This document shows positions 1 through 12,476 of a stretch of 64,000 nt of DNA, piece by piece (the stretch's first letter is position 1; every line of letters begins with the position of its first letter). Below the pieces are notes generated by a model, which had not been told where the DNA came from, did not search any database, and was given only the letters and a program-made list of their open reading frames with translations. Position numbers and translations under genes: made by a program. Source of the stretch: Cyprinodon diabolis (taxonomy: Eukaryota > Chordata > Actinopteri > Cyprinodontiformes > Cyprinodontidae); the NCBI GenBank assembly GCA_030533445.1, contig CM060064.1, forward strand, positions 24,988,626 to 25,052,625, given 5' to 3'.

Positions 1-577
1 TTATTTTGCCTGTTGGCTCTATTTTCAGAAACCATAAGATTACTGTTGTTTTAAGCAAATAATACTCATGTGTTTTATGCAGATGACACTCAAGACCGAG
101 GTGATGATTTTTAGTTCTAATGCCATTAGTTAGTCTTTCTTTTATACTCATATGTGGGATGTTTGGTAGAGTAAGGAAGGCTATTTTGACAAACATTGGC
201 TTCAAAACATACAGAGGCTTCAAACTGGATGTGCACTAGTACAATCCAGCTTATTTTACAAAAGGCAACTGGGTAATTTTAAAAGCCTCTTATCAAAAGA
301 TAGTAAAGTAGTTAAAAGTAGTAATTGATGCCTTTGTTGCAACCAAATGGATTACAGTAATTCCTAATCTAGTAAGTCATAGCATACATACCGCACCTTC
401 AACTGGTACAAAAACTCAGTAACACAGCCTTTAACTGAAACACAAAGGAGAGAACATATTACTAACATTTGATCATCTCTGGAGTGGATGCCTGTCCATT
501 TTAGAGCTCTTTTTTTTTTACTTTTGGTCTTTCCCCTCCTCATTCCTCTATGGAAGTGCAATACTCTCCTCTGCTTG
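1..577. other. Intergenic, no gene seen
   Basis: AT-rich sequence without a convincing exon. The only longer open frame, on the minus strand at 364-603, is low-complexity and lacks similarity to anything I recognise. The last eight bases (570-577) are the target duplication of the adjoining hAT element. Confidence 0.5.
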
Positions 578-916
578 CAGTGGCGCCTCCAGACAGTATT
601 CATAGGGGTGGCCAGATGGGGCCACTAAAATCCTTGGGGTGGCACACTGAAATTAAAAGCCATAATTTCAGGGTTTGAATCTACTATTATGGTAAACCTG
701 CCTTTAGAAATCATAAAGACATAGGTAAACAGCTACTCATATCTTGGTTTATTATGTGATTTTTATTGTTATGTCGCTGGCTGTGCATGATGGGATTAAA
801 TGCTAAACTGATGTTACTACAATTTACACTGGGTGAGCGGGGGTGGCCAGTGGGGTGGCCAGGGCGTTGCACAGGGTGGCCGTGGCCACCCTTGGCCACC
901 CCCTGGTGCACCACTG
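578..916. mobile_element. hAT-type MITE, 339 bp
   Basis: The element begins CAGTGGCGC and ends GCACCACTG, which are imperfect inverted termini of the CAG...CTG kind. It is flanked by a perfect 8-bp duplication TCTGCTTG (570-577 and 917-924). An 8-bp duplication with CAG termini is the hAT signature. Both ends carry GGGGTGGCC/GGCCACCCC blocks, a subterminal motif also present in the element at 40212-40901, so the two may be related. There is no transposase; the element is non-autonomous. Confidence 0.8.
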
Positions 917-924
917 TCTGCTTG

Positions 925-3690
925 TTACCTCAGATAGGCTGTTGGTAGACGTACCAAAGAAAAAAAATGAAGCTCAGGATAGCTCCAGCTTTGGCAGCTT
1001 CCACGTTATCAAACCCTTTTTTCTGCAAAAAATTAGAACCCTGCTTTAGCAATCAGTTGTGAATCCGCTCTTAAGACCCACTTCTTCTTTTCCATTCGGA
1101 TAAAGATTTTATAATTTTTTGCCTTCTTTTTTATGTTGTTTTTTCAGGTGTATAACTTGTGGTTTTATTTCTACTTTTTTACTAACATTTTATTTAGATC
1201 CTAATTGCTTTTATTTATCCTTCTTAATCATTCCTTCTGTGCAGTACTTTAGCACGTGCCTGCTAATTTTAAAGTAGTTCACCAAAAAAGTAAGCTTGCC
1301 TTGGCTTAAACACTGTTCTCTTCAAAAATCGCTCAAGTTTTTTTTAGACTGGATGGATATTGTATGAATGGCGCCGCAACCGTCACCTGGACAAAATAAA
1401 ATCATGGAAGGGGGTCAGTTTGTGATTAGTTGAATATTATGTATACAATAAAAAGGCTTTCTCTTTTTAAAAGAGAGCCGGCTCCTTTCCCAGTGGATGC
1501 TCTTTGCCAGCTGTCTGCTCTGCGGTAAAGTAGTGCTTTCCCAAGCTCTGACCTGTGGGAAAATTTGTTGCGGCCAGTAATTGATTCCGCCCTGCCAGCC
1601 CCATTACTCTCCACTGCAGTCAAACTGCCAGTGATCTGCAGAAAGCCCCTGTTAGCACAGCCCCCTTTACTCTTTCTCTTTAGTGTTACACAAACATTAA
1701 GCAGAATCTAAGCAAGCCCCACTTCTAGATCTGTTGTTTTTCTTTTTCCTTCAGTTTTTTAAGGACGAATGGAAAGCTCATCTTAAATCGAATAATATTG
1801 GATGTTCCCTTCTGTATATTCATTGCAATTACTTTTTTCAAGTGAAATATATGTCCCTTAGCAATTACATAATGTGTATGTTTTTTTTTGTTTTTTTTTA
1901 TTCACGGCTAGAAATAGCATTAACAGATTTAGTTGTAACATTACCATGCAACACAAATGTAATGCTTATAGAAAATACATTTTCCATGATTTCTGTCTAC
2001 TTTAAGAAGGGAATTTTATTATTTATTTAGCTGGATAGCTGTATGACTCGGAGACAAACACACCCCTTTCGTTTGTCATGAAATATTCAGTGCAGTCATC
2101 TGCAGAGATGTCTGACTTTCTTTCCACTGTCCAACACTTACCACATGTCTAAATAAAGATAAGCACCCTCTCCTCCTTTTTAATTAGCATTCAATTAGGG
2201 GGGCTCTTCTCTGTGCATATACATCTGCGCTTGTACAGCCAGGTACCAGCAGTTGTGTATGTGTGTGAGCTCAAGGTTACGCAAGGATTATCATGGAAGG
2301 AGGATAAAAGTGTCCATCCTGACGCACTGCATGGTCAAATGATGATCTAACTTCTTGCCATATCAATTACGTAGCGTCGCTTTGAACCAAACCTTTTTAG
2401 AACCAATGGAAAAAAACAACTTCTTGTGAGCTGTAGAAAGACACGAGTGGCTTCAAGCAGAGTGATTTATCAAGGCTTCTCATGACTCTGGTGGGCTTTA
2501 TATAACTACCAGCTGAGGGGTGCACTTTCCCATATTGTAAGAGGTCAGGAGGCCACCCTCTGAGCACTGTGCCAGAGGAATTTCATCCCACTGTTGGGAG
2601 ATCTGAGAACGGATAAAAGAAGAGAGAACTGTACATCAGTTTAGCTCCTGGTGAGCCCCACCCACTCACCCACTGACTGAACACCATGAACAGCTCTTTT
2701 CCTGCACCTCTTGCTTTATTGACAGAACAAGCAGCTTCACTGTGTGAGGGAAAGACTGTCACCCCCCTTTTCTCTCAACTCTCCCCTTGCAGCTCCACTG
2801 TCGGTGTGCTGCAAACCGGCAGCCCGAGGCTCAGGGAGCGTGTGGGATAAAAGGATGAGAGGGAAGATCAAAGCGGGAAGCATGAAAAAGCTCAAAGCAC
2901 ACAAGCAAGAGGCACCTCCCTGACCTCTTCGTACACACACACACACACACTCTTTACCCCGTCTACGCAGCACGGCCTGGCGCCTGCCCCTATGCTTTTC
3001 CCTGCAGCTGCAGAGAAAGGCAAAGAGGAGAGGGCACATCATTCAGGCCGTGTGAGCCTCTCTGATTATAGTCTGAAACTGCTGGGAACCTGACCTCAAC
3101 TGATGCCCCCTACTGGTGCCAGACGTGCAGCACCCACCTGTTTAATGTCACTCATCAAACTTGAAGGTATGCATCACATTGTCAGTTCTTCTTTGGTTAA
3201 GAAGGGTTGAAGATGTACTGAAGAATAGTTACATCTAGTTATGATTTCTTGGGTTTTTTTCAGTCACTGGATGAAAAATGCTTCATATAAAATTTGAATC
3301 GACGTTTACGATTCAGTAGGGGAGAGTATTAGGAAAAACTTTATTTCAGTAACTATTTTTTTTTTCAAATTGATAGTACACAGAATCGACTTTTCCAGGT
3401 TCTTATTTCATTTTATTTTCTATTATCCTGGTAAAGGAATAACACCAAAAGAGTGAAATAACATCAGCAGAGGACATTCCTCTGAACTACAGTATAACTT
3501 GCTATGAAACGCAGCCCTGGATCTCTGGCTGCTCGGTTTCTCTGCCTATCTGTTGCTCCTTCAGCTTCTTGAAACTTAATGTCCAACAAAAATGCAAAAG
3601 CCAACTTTTATCTTAAAAGACTAATTTGGACCAGCAGCAGGCCTCTTAGGTAAGATGCTTGTGAAATTTTCTCCATTTCGATACAAGAAA
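925..3690. other. Intergenic, no gene seen
   Basis: No exon with supporting splice sites and recognisable protein was found. The stretch contains a short (CA)n run near 2934-2950. A less repetitive block around 2160-2700 includes two homeodomain-type TAATTA/CAATTA cores (about 2181-2198) and is free of recognisable transposon sequence; it could be regulatory, but nothing in the sequence proves it. Confidence 0.4.
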
Positions 3691-3699
3691 TGATACAAT

Positions 3700-4150
3700 G
3701 CTTGTCTATGTCCTGAATTATTAAAGGTGCTGAATCTAGTTGCTAACCTGCCTTCTTCTGAGGACACTGTGGTCTTTTAGAGTGCAGGATGTGCTCCTAA
3801 AGACCTTCTTTGATTCTGGTGTGGCATCAGCCTTCTTCTGTTGGAGCAGTGGCTCATCTGTTGCTGAGAGAATGCGGCTGCGTAAGCTGATCAGGAAGGC
3901 CACCTCTATGATTGGATGCCCTCTGGACTCAGTGCAGGAGGTGGGAAAAACAATGGACCCTAACTAAATTAACATCTCTGTGGGATGCTTCCCATCCCAT
4001 GCCTGAAGCTGTTGCAGAACTGGAAAGCTCCTTCGGTGACAAACTGCTGCAACCTAAACGCACCAGGGAGGGTTATCACAAATCCTTCCTCCCAGTAGCT
4101 ATTAGACATTATAACCATCGTGGTTCCCAACGACCTCAATAAGTTGTTAC
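3700..4150 (+). mobile_element. LINE 3' coding fragment (L2/CR1-like)
   Basis: Broken frames at 3740-3967 and 3912-4142 together resemble the C-terminal tail of fish non-LTR retrotransposon proteins: an RMRLRKLIRKA-like segment, a conserved Ile-Gly-Cys-Pro-Leu turn, a SHPM-like block, then a final SFLPVAIRHYN-like segment. A frameshift near 3950 separates the parts. It is a 5'-truncated dead copy on the plus strand; family assignment is from recall of the pattern. Confidence 0.6.
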
Positions 4151-5164
4151 ATTCGTGCAGTTTTTGCACAGTTTCTGTCTTAGTCAGTTAAATAAGTTGC
4201 TGCTTTAATTTTGCACATCTCTGGTGTTGCTGCTATTTTTCCACATATCCATTACTGTAAAAATGTTCACAGCTGCATATTGTTTTTTTTTATTCTCCAG
4301 GTACATAGTATTATATTGTAAAACACTGTGCAGCATAATACTGTATTTGTATTAATTCCCTATCTGTCATTTTTATACAGTTTTTTAAGGTGTACAATGT
4401 GTGACCACTTCTACTTGTCAGTGAGTGCTATCTGGACAACTGTCAGATAAACTTTTCTCTTAGTGGCTGGCTTTACTCTTCAAATTTGAAGAGAATTAAA
4501 CACTTTAGAGGTATCCACATGTGCCTGATAAATCTATGTAACACAACCTTTGTCTTTTAGGATATACTTTTATTGGGGCTTTTCATGTTCTGATGAACAG
4601 CCAGATTAACACAAAGTCTCATCGAGTTAAGCACTATACATTATCAACCATGACCCCAGTTTTACCTGCATTAAGTTGCAGTTTACAAAAAGCCCAGTCA
4701 GGCGCTTGAAGCTCTTCCTTGGCCCTGAGGATCCTCTCTCCATTATTCATGAGTGCTCAGGTTGGACCCTGGGAACAAGCTGAACGAGGCCCTGTGTCAA
4801 TACGCAACACTGGCCACCACAATGAGCTCTGCCTCCAACTACACTGTTGACAGACACCGACACAAAGGGGCTGAAAGGGGTCCCCCTCCGTTCTCACACA
4901 CACTGAAGAATGAGTCAGTGTGCTGCCGCTCAGAGCTGTGTTTGTACAGTATACTCAGCTTTTGTTCCTGGGCAGTGTTCTCCCATCAATGGGGTCTGAA
5001 AGTGTTGATGAAAACCAGAAGGAAGGGAGGCCTGTGTGGATGCCAGCAAGAGTTCATGTTCATTAGATGGGTTCTGGGGCTTCTGGACGGCACCTGTATG
5101 TACACAGGAAAACCACGGCCGACAGAACAACAAGTAAGCAGCTTACTGGATTGGTAAACAGCCT
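4151..5164. other. Intergenic, no gene seen
   Basis: AT-rich DNA to about 4680, then a more GC-balanced stretch (4690-5160) with a 134-codon open frame that lacks recognisable domains and reads into the microsatellite. It is most likely repeat-derived, not a gene. Confidence 0.4.
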
Positions 5165-5535
<371 letters not shown>

Positions 5536-6554
5536 ACATACACACATGAATTACTCTCTATTCCCAGGTTTCTCTTTCTATTCCTCTGATATCCTGCTGT
5601 TGGAAGTATTTCCAACATGCAATAAAATGAAACATGGGAAAGAACACAAATTCACTATGGGACTAACCACATATGGTATCTTAAGGCCCTTAAGGCTAGA
5701 GCTTTGATTAAAATATCATGTTTTCCAGAGCCTGTTTCCATGGCAATTCCAAAAAGAAAAAAAATCTAAATTAAACACAATCTCTCTTTACTCAAGTAAT
5801 CATTGTTCTCAACTGATCTTCTTGATCAAATGAGGGCTATTCACTTAAGAAATACTTTGAATATTTTAAATCATATCATTGCCAGGAAGGATCTCCTGTG
5901 GTGGTCTGTCATACAGTAGATCTGGAGAAGCTTCTGTCTGAATACACCCTGGTGTTTGTTTACAAATTTATATGATTAAACACCAGTAGTTGCTTTTAAG
6001 CTCAATCAATTAAAGTTAGGACCTCTCTTCCAGATCCCACAAAGCCTGTATTATGGAGCTTTTAGTGGTGGAGAACAGCAAAAGGGACCCAAAAATCAAA
6101 ATTCTGCTTAAGGCCCTATGCAACCTTCCACCTGCCATTATTAGTGGACCCTAGAAAATATTATCAAACTACCATTGTGAGTTGTTGAAACAAACACATT
6201 TGGGCTAAATGGACAGGTATCTACATAATATTTTTCTTTTTTTTTTTTCTGAGGTGTCTTTGTCTCAGTCTTCTGAGACTGAGACAAGTCTGAGGTGTCT
6301 CAGACTTCTGGAAGACAGTAATTTCCTTCCCTACAAAAAATCCATCAAGCATTATTTTTCATTTTTGGACCCAGTATATAAGAATGTACTCTGTTTTTTT
6401 TTCTAGTCTTCATTTTTCTTTCATTTGTATATTCTTTTAGAGCATGGTAATACAGGACATAAACATTCTTGTTATATTGGAGTGAATGAAAAAAGAAAGA
6501 ATGATGTTAAAATGAAGATGAATTGCTTATAGATAAATTGCTATCTTGAAAATA
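5536..6554. other. Intergenic, no gene seen
   Basis: No supported exon. An imperfect local duplication of GAGGTGTCT/CTGAGAC words occurs at 6250-6310. Confidence 0.4.
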
Positions 6555-6814
6555 ATGGGGGACTGCACTGCCTTGCAGCAAGAAGGTTTCGGGTTCGATT
6601 CCCAGCCCGGGGTCATTCTGCATGGAGTTTGTATGTTCTGCCTGTGCATGCGTGGGTTCTCTCCGGGTACTCCGGCTTCCTCCCACAGTCCAAAAACATG
6701 ACTATTAAGTTAAATTGGCCTCTCCTTAGGTGTGAGTGTTTGCATGAATCGTTGCTTTGTCTCTGTGTTGCCCTGCAATGAACTGGCGACCTGTTCAGGG
6801 TGTACCCCGCCTCT
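6555..6814 (+). mobile_element. tRNA-headed SINE, 3'-truncated
   Basis: A copy of the SINE seen complete at 13852-15085 and 39342-39709. It carries a B-box-like GGTTCGATTCC (6592-6602), the conserved CATGCGTGGGTTCTCTCC block and the GGCGACCTG...CAGGGTGTACCCCGCCTCT block. It stops abruptly at about 6814, where Tc1 sequence begins, and lacks the GGAT tail. Confidence 0.8.
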
Positions 6815-7145
6815 AATTTTATGTCCTTCCACAGCTCTTTGGTCTTTGCCATGGTTGAATTTGGAGTCTGACCTTTTTGAGGCTGTGAACAGGTGTCTCA
6901 TATACAGGTAACAAATTCAATCGAGTGTCATTAATTCAGGTAACAAGTAGAGGACAGAGGAGCTTCTTAAAGATGATGTTACAGGTCTTTGAGGACCAGG
7001 CATCTTTCTTCTTGTGGGTGACACATTACTTATTTTCCACAATAATCTACAAATCTATTCTTTAAAAATTCCCAGGATTCATGGTAGTATTCTCTCTCGT
7101 AGGAGAACTTGCGCAATCAGTGGCTGACTAAATACTTTCCTAACC
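6815..7145 (-). mobile_element. Tc1-like fragment, antisense 5' end
   Basis: Reading the minus strand from about 7145, a terminal ACTTAT/AAATACTTTCC-like repeat is followed by the leader of a Tc1 element and a start codon at 6850-6852. The first codons read MAKTKEL, the typical start of one fish Tc1 transposase group (the element at 22017-23541 starts the same way). The reading stops after about 12 codons at the SINE junction, so this is a terminal fragment. Confidence 0.65.
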
Positions 7146-8460
7146 ACAGAAAGTGTTTTCTTTTCAAATTTATTTTCAGCAACACTCAGAATAAGTGAAA
7201 AAAGGAACAACAGAAACAAGGTAGCATATGTCATACTGCAAAAATTAAACTTGTGCTCGAGGGTTGCAATTTTTCAAGAGCAGATACAATTTGAATGGCT
7301 TTAGTGTTTTTATTGGTTTTAAAGTCTCATTATAGATGTTAATCATAGATAATAAAATCTGAGAATTGGCCATTTCTCGATATATTGGAAGTATATGAAT
7401 ATATTTACGGTGTGAATATAAAATTCAGAATAAATAACAACCTATAAATGCTCTACATTGCAATGGTCATTTTATTCCCATTTAAATCAAGAAGATTTTT
7501 ATTTGTTACAATAATTTTCAAATTTCTTCAATGAAAGAAGTCATATGCTTCCAAAAGATTTTGTACAACAGTTCCAAAAAAGTCAAACAATGCTTTCTAC
7601 ATGATTTTTCCAGAAGTGTTTCTTTTATCCTGTTAACAGGAGAGCCTTGTCTGCATAACAACCATGAATTTTTTTTAAAGAAATCTCTTCATTTATTTTT
7701 TATTATAATGGATTTCTCTGAAGTCCACTTCCAGTCTATATTTCCAAAAATGTTGCACCATTAGAGCACACAGTATAATAAGCAGACAATGTCTTTAAAA
7801 TAATGCTTCTTAAAGTTTTCTTTATATAAAATTACAATAATCTGTATAAATGTTACTTGAATCAAAAGATGGCATTGAATGATTTTGAGTTCGATGTAGA
7901 GATGACCAAAGTGTTAAAGCAGGAAATGCTTTTTCATAAAAAAAATATTTAGAGACAGCTTATGGAAGATTTTATAATTAAATAAAGAAACATTTAATGA
8001 ACGAATTACTTTAGCAATATCTCCACCTGCTGGTTGATATCTATATTACAAAATGGTTGAACGTTTTACATGTTTACAATAAGTATAGATTAATGTTAAA
8101 ATATATTCATAAAGCAGAATACACAATAATACACAAGTTTTAGATGGTAGGATTGCATTAAAAATAGATAAACAAAACAGTAAAACTATTTAGAGCATAA
8201 ATGATAAAAAATACAATAACATTTATTTCAATATTCTATTTTATAAATATTTTATATATTTATATATGTACATATAAATTATTACATACATGTTTCCTTT
8301 CATGCAGTCAGGCAAAAAAAAAAAAAAATCAGGTTGTTCTTCTACATCATCAGACCGCCTTAACAAATGCTGAAGTCAGCAAATCCAGAGCCATGAACCC
8401 AAAATGGATCACCACATGATTAAATAGAATAAAAAAAAAAAAAAAAAAAGGTCGTAGCCA
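7146..8460. other. Intergenic, AT-rich
   Basis: Very AT-rich sequence with no supported exon and a poly-A run at 8428-8449 close to the FABP promoter. Confidence 0.45.
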
Positions 8461-8617
8461 CGCCCCCTAATTCGACCGTTTCCATAGCAACCGGAACACC
8501 TGCATATGATTGGTTGGGAGTTATATGCCTGCATAGATGTTGGCCTGAAATTGGAAAGTTCATTGTCATTTGCTGCCTTTAACTCTGTGTGGTTTACTGA
8601 GCTCCTTCTCTGGCATC
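8461..8617 (+). promoter_or_regulatory. FABP proximal promoter and 5' UTR
   Basis: Immediately upstream of the FABP start codon are, in order, a GC/CACC-type box (CCACGCCCCC), an RFX X-box-like inverted repeat GTTTCCATAGCAACC (8478-8492), an inverted CCAAT box (ATTGGTT, about 8510-8516) and a TATA-like TTATATG (8521-8527). A start of transcription near 8550 would give a 5' UTR of about 65 nt. Positions are seen; function is inferred. Confidence 0.55.
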
Positions 8618-9599
<982 letters not shown>

Positions 9600-9638
9600 C
9601 AAGACAAAGATGAATGCAACCAGTCATTTGAAGATCTA

Positions 9639-9644
9639 AATAAA
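9639..9644 (+). terminator. FABP poly-A signal
   Basis: Canonical AATAAA 40 nt past the stop codon, giving a very short 3' UTR, usual for FABP genes. Confidence 0.8.
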
Positions 9645-9664
9645 ACTTAAATGTGATGCTACTC

Positions 9665-10755
9665 TTTGTTCATTTGTGGTTAATGAAAACTGGTTTGCTA
9701 TGATGCTTTTTAGGCTTCAAATGTAGGGGTCAGCAGATCTCTGAAGTACAGTTATGGGTGTAGCTAAACTTCTGCTCTCTATGCAAGTGCATGTGTGATG
9801 TGGGTGTTTTTAATTCTGCTTTTACAAAGCTACTTATCAACACAAGGCTGATTGAACTGGGATAATTTCCAAGCCTAATCAAGGCTTTGAGGCTGAAATG
9901 CAGCCTCTAATTGGTTCATGGAACTGTGTCAAAAGACTTCTATAGTAACCAAATGGGGCGAAAAAGCCCAATGTTAAACATTTATGGGTTGCTGGGAGTA
10001 TGGCTGACAAGCAAAAGCCCAGTCCTTTGTATAATATGGATTTGGCAGGCCATATCCCTGGTCTGGTTGGTACCATGATGACCCCATCCCCCTTTTGCAG
10101 GAGGTCGATCTTTGATGAACCAATAGGAGAGTTGAAGCAAGGACAAATATGGTATTAATCGGGGCTCGTTGAAACTGGGTCGCTGCATGAATCCACAAAG
10201 GCTGCGGCTAAGAGCTTGAATCAGCGCAGTAGTGAAACAATAAGGGCACTGATTGGGAAGAACATGATGAACATATTCTGTCAAATCAGCAATTCTGTTG
10301 GAGGTTTGTTACAAATTCTTCGGAAGAATTGTCTCCCCACCTACTTTTTTTTTTTTTTGGAAACTGTATTACTTTGGATTAAGATTTGCATGTGGGGGGT
10401 GCAGGATTTAGGAAGCAGACTTCCTTTGGATTGGCTTTACCCTCTTAAACACAATCACTATCAGCTGATGAATTCTTGTATTGTTCTAAATCCACTAATC
10501 CGCTCCTTTGGCTATGAAGAGCCTGTAGCAAAAGAAATGTCTGTTCTAGTAAATGTCAATCCTTTAGACTGGGGTAGCCATAGCAGTCTATAGATCATAA
10601 TGCATATCAAAGTGCATCAGAAAATAAATCAAATTTGTCCTACATTCCAGGTTTCAGTGAGTAGCAAAATTACATATGGACTACAATATTAATGTGCCGA
10701 AAGAGTTTAAAACAAAGAATTGTTGACTCTGAAATAGATTAAGGTTTAGACTGAC
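9665..10755. other. Intergenic, no gene seen
   Basis: Moderately GC sequence with overlapping open frames of up to 125 codons on both strands (9879-10593). None shows a recognisable domain or good splice structure. The region may be an old repeat. Confidence 0.4.
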
Positions 10756-11240
10756 TTGGCCACTCTAGCAAAAAATATTCAACCATTTCTGAGGTTTTCT
10801 TTGAAGGTTATCTTGCTTTAGCATCACTCCATCTATGTTACCATTATGTTCACTGTCCCTGCAGATGCATATACCCACAGCATGATACTACCCTTACCAT
10901 GTTAAAGGGTGATTTACACTTAGTTTTCTGCCAAACATTGCCTTCCATATAAGTCGATGCTAAAATTTTCTCTCAACTGATTAAGTAAGCACCTTCTACA
11001 GGTCATGTGTTCCCTTAGTGGCTTGTAATACAAAGTTTTTTTTTTTTTTTTTTTTTCTCAGCAAAAACTAACAAGAGGTCCTTTGTCATTTTTAGTGTTT
11101 TTTTTCTTCTAATTTTTGGGGGGAGGCTTATAAAAGGAAGCATCAACAATTTGCTACATTTGTATATTTTTTGTAGTTTCAAAAGGCTGTAGTCCCATTC
11201 TAATTTGCATCATCCATGTGTGCTTCTGCTGCATAATGAC
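10756..11240 (-). mobile_element. Decayed Tc1-like relic, antisense
   Basis: The plus strand carries CCACAGCATGATACTACC and downstream words (AGTTTTCTGCCA, CATGTGTTCCC, TGGCTTGTAATAC). These match the reverse complement of the catalytic-core coding region of common fish Tc1 elements. It is heavily mutated and ends uncertainly. The assignment is by recalled word pattern only. Confidence 0.5.
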
Positions 11241-12420
11241 ATCCTGCATGGTAGAAAACTGGATTCTGGATAGCAGTCCAGACTTCTTTTCCTACCCATG
11301 ATAGGGTTCTTACTGTTGGCCCTATGAAAGGTGAAGGATCAGGAGCTAGGGGACCCTTTTTCGTTCACAATATATATAAAAAATACAATTTTACATTTCT
11401 AAACTTTAAATTGTTGGAAAATAAATCTAAAACATTTTTTTTCTAAGAAGCTGCTTCACTTTTTAAGTTGAACGGGGTCTTTAGCAACCTCTAATTAGTA
11501 GTCCATAACCTTCTGTTTTCCTAGGAATGTCTAGCAACCTGTTTTCTCTCCTTTCACCACAAATGGAAACATAGTTTGTTCCTAGCACAGCCAGACTTTA
11601 GCTGGAACTGAGCATTTTGGTCAGACAAGACTTAAATTTAGCTTTTTGACAGTTCTGTGGGAATATTCTGTTCCAAAAGTCTTGGCAAACTCAAAGACAC
11701 AAAATCATCCTCCATCTTTGCTCATCTCAGTTCAAAAACTTAAACCTATGGAACCCCTGGAGGAATTTTCTAAAGCGAATAATTTAAGAGGAATCAATAT
11801 TTTGGAAGGTAAAACATATTTTATAATATACATATTTCTATTAAATATTGTTCTGAGGTCAGAGCACAAGAAACAATTGTGTTTCTAATCTTTTATATTG
11901 CAGATAAACATATTTTGTAAGGAGTAAAGTCAATTGAGTTCTGTACAAATTGAAAACCTCTTAATTCTGCTGCCTCATTTTTTTTTATTCCACTCAACAT
12001 TGCCAGATCACTTATAAATCATTAATAGACACAGGCTGCAGACCTCTGACGTAGACAGATCACTTGTATAGCCGTACTATGCGAATTATTACAGAGGAAT
12101 ATGTGCTTTGTTATATAATGAGGTTTAAACAGAGAAATGATTACATTTTTATGCACGGAGTTTTTTTACTAAACATTCTCAGCGTTAGTGTGAGTTTCTA
12201 TTCTGCAGAATGCTGACATCTTGTGTCGTGTATTGGCAATAACACATTGGACGAAACCAAGTCATTAGGGCGGGGGGGGTCACATTATGCTTTTAATGCG
12301 AAATATATTTCAAGAATATATAATGTATTGGATGATGAAAAAAAACTCATACAATTCTTTATACCTTCATGGAATTGATATTTAATAGAGAGTAACATCG
12401 CTATATCGTTCATTTTTATT
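11241..12420. other. Intergenic, no gene seen
   Basis: AT-rich. It contains a block at 11306-11344 that recurs with four mismatches at 34267-34305, an unclassified dispersed repeat. No exon is supported. Confidence 0.4.
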
Positions 12421-12476
12421 AATTCCGGATGAGCTAATCCAACTCTACGTCCGTAGGTGACGCTTCGCTTTTAAAC

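Noticed and set aside
9879..10593. Genes in overlapping frames downstream of FABP
   Set aside because: No recognisable domain, no splice context, and similar-length frames on both strands; could not be supported.
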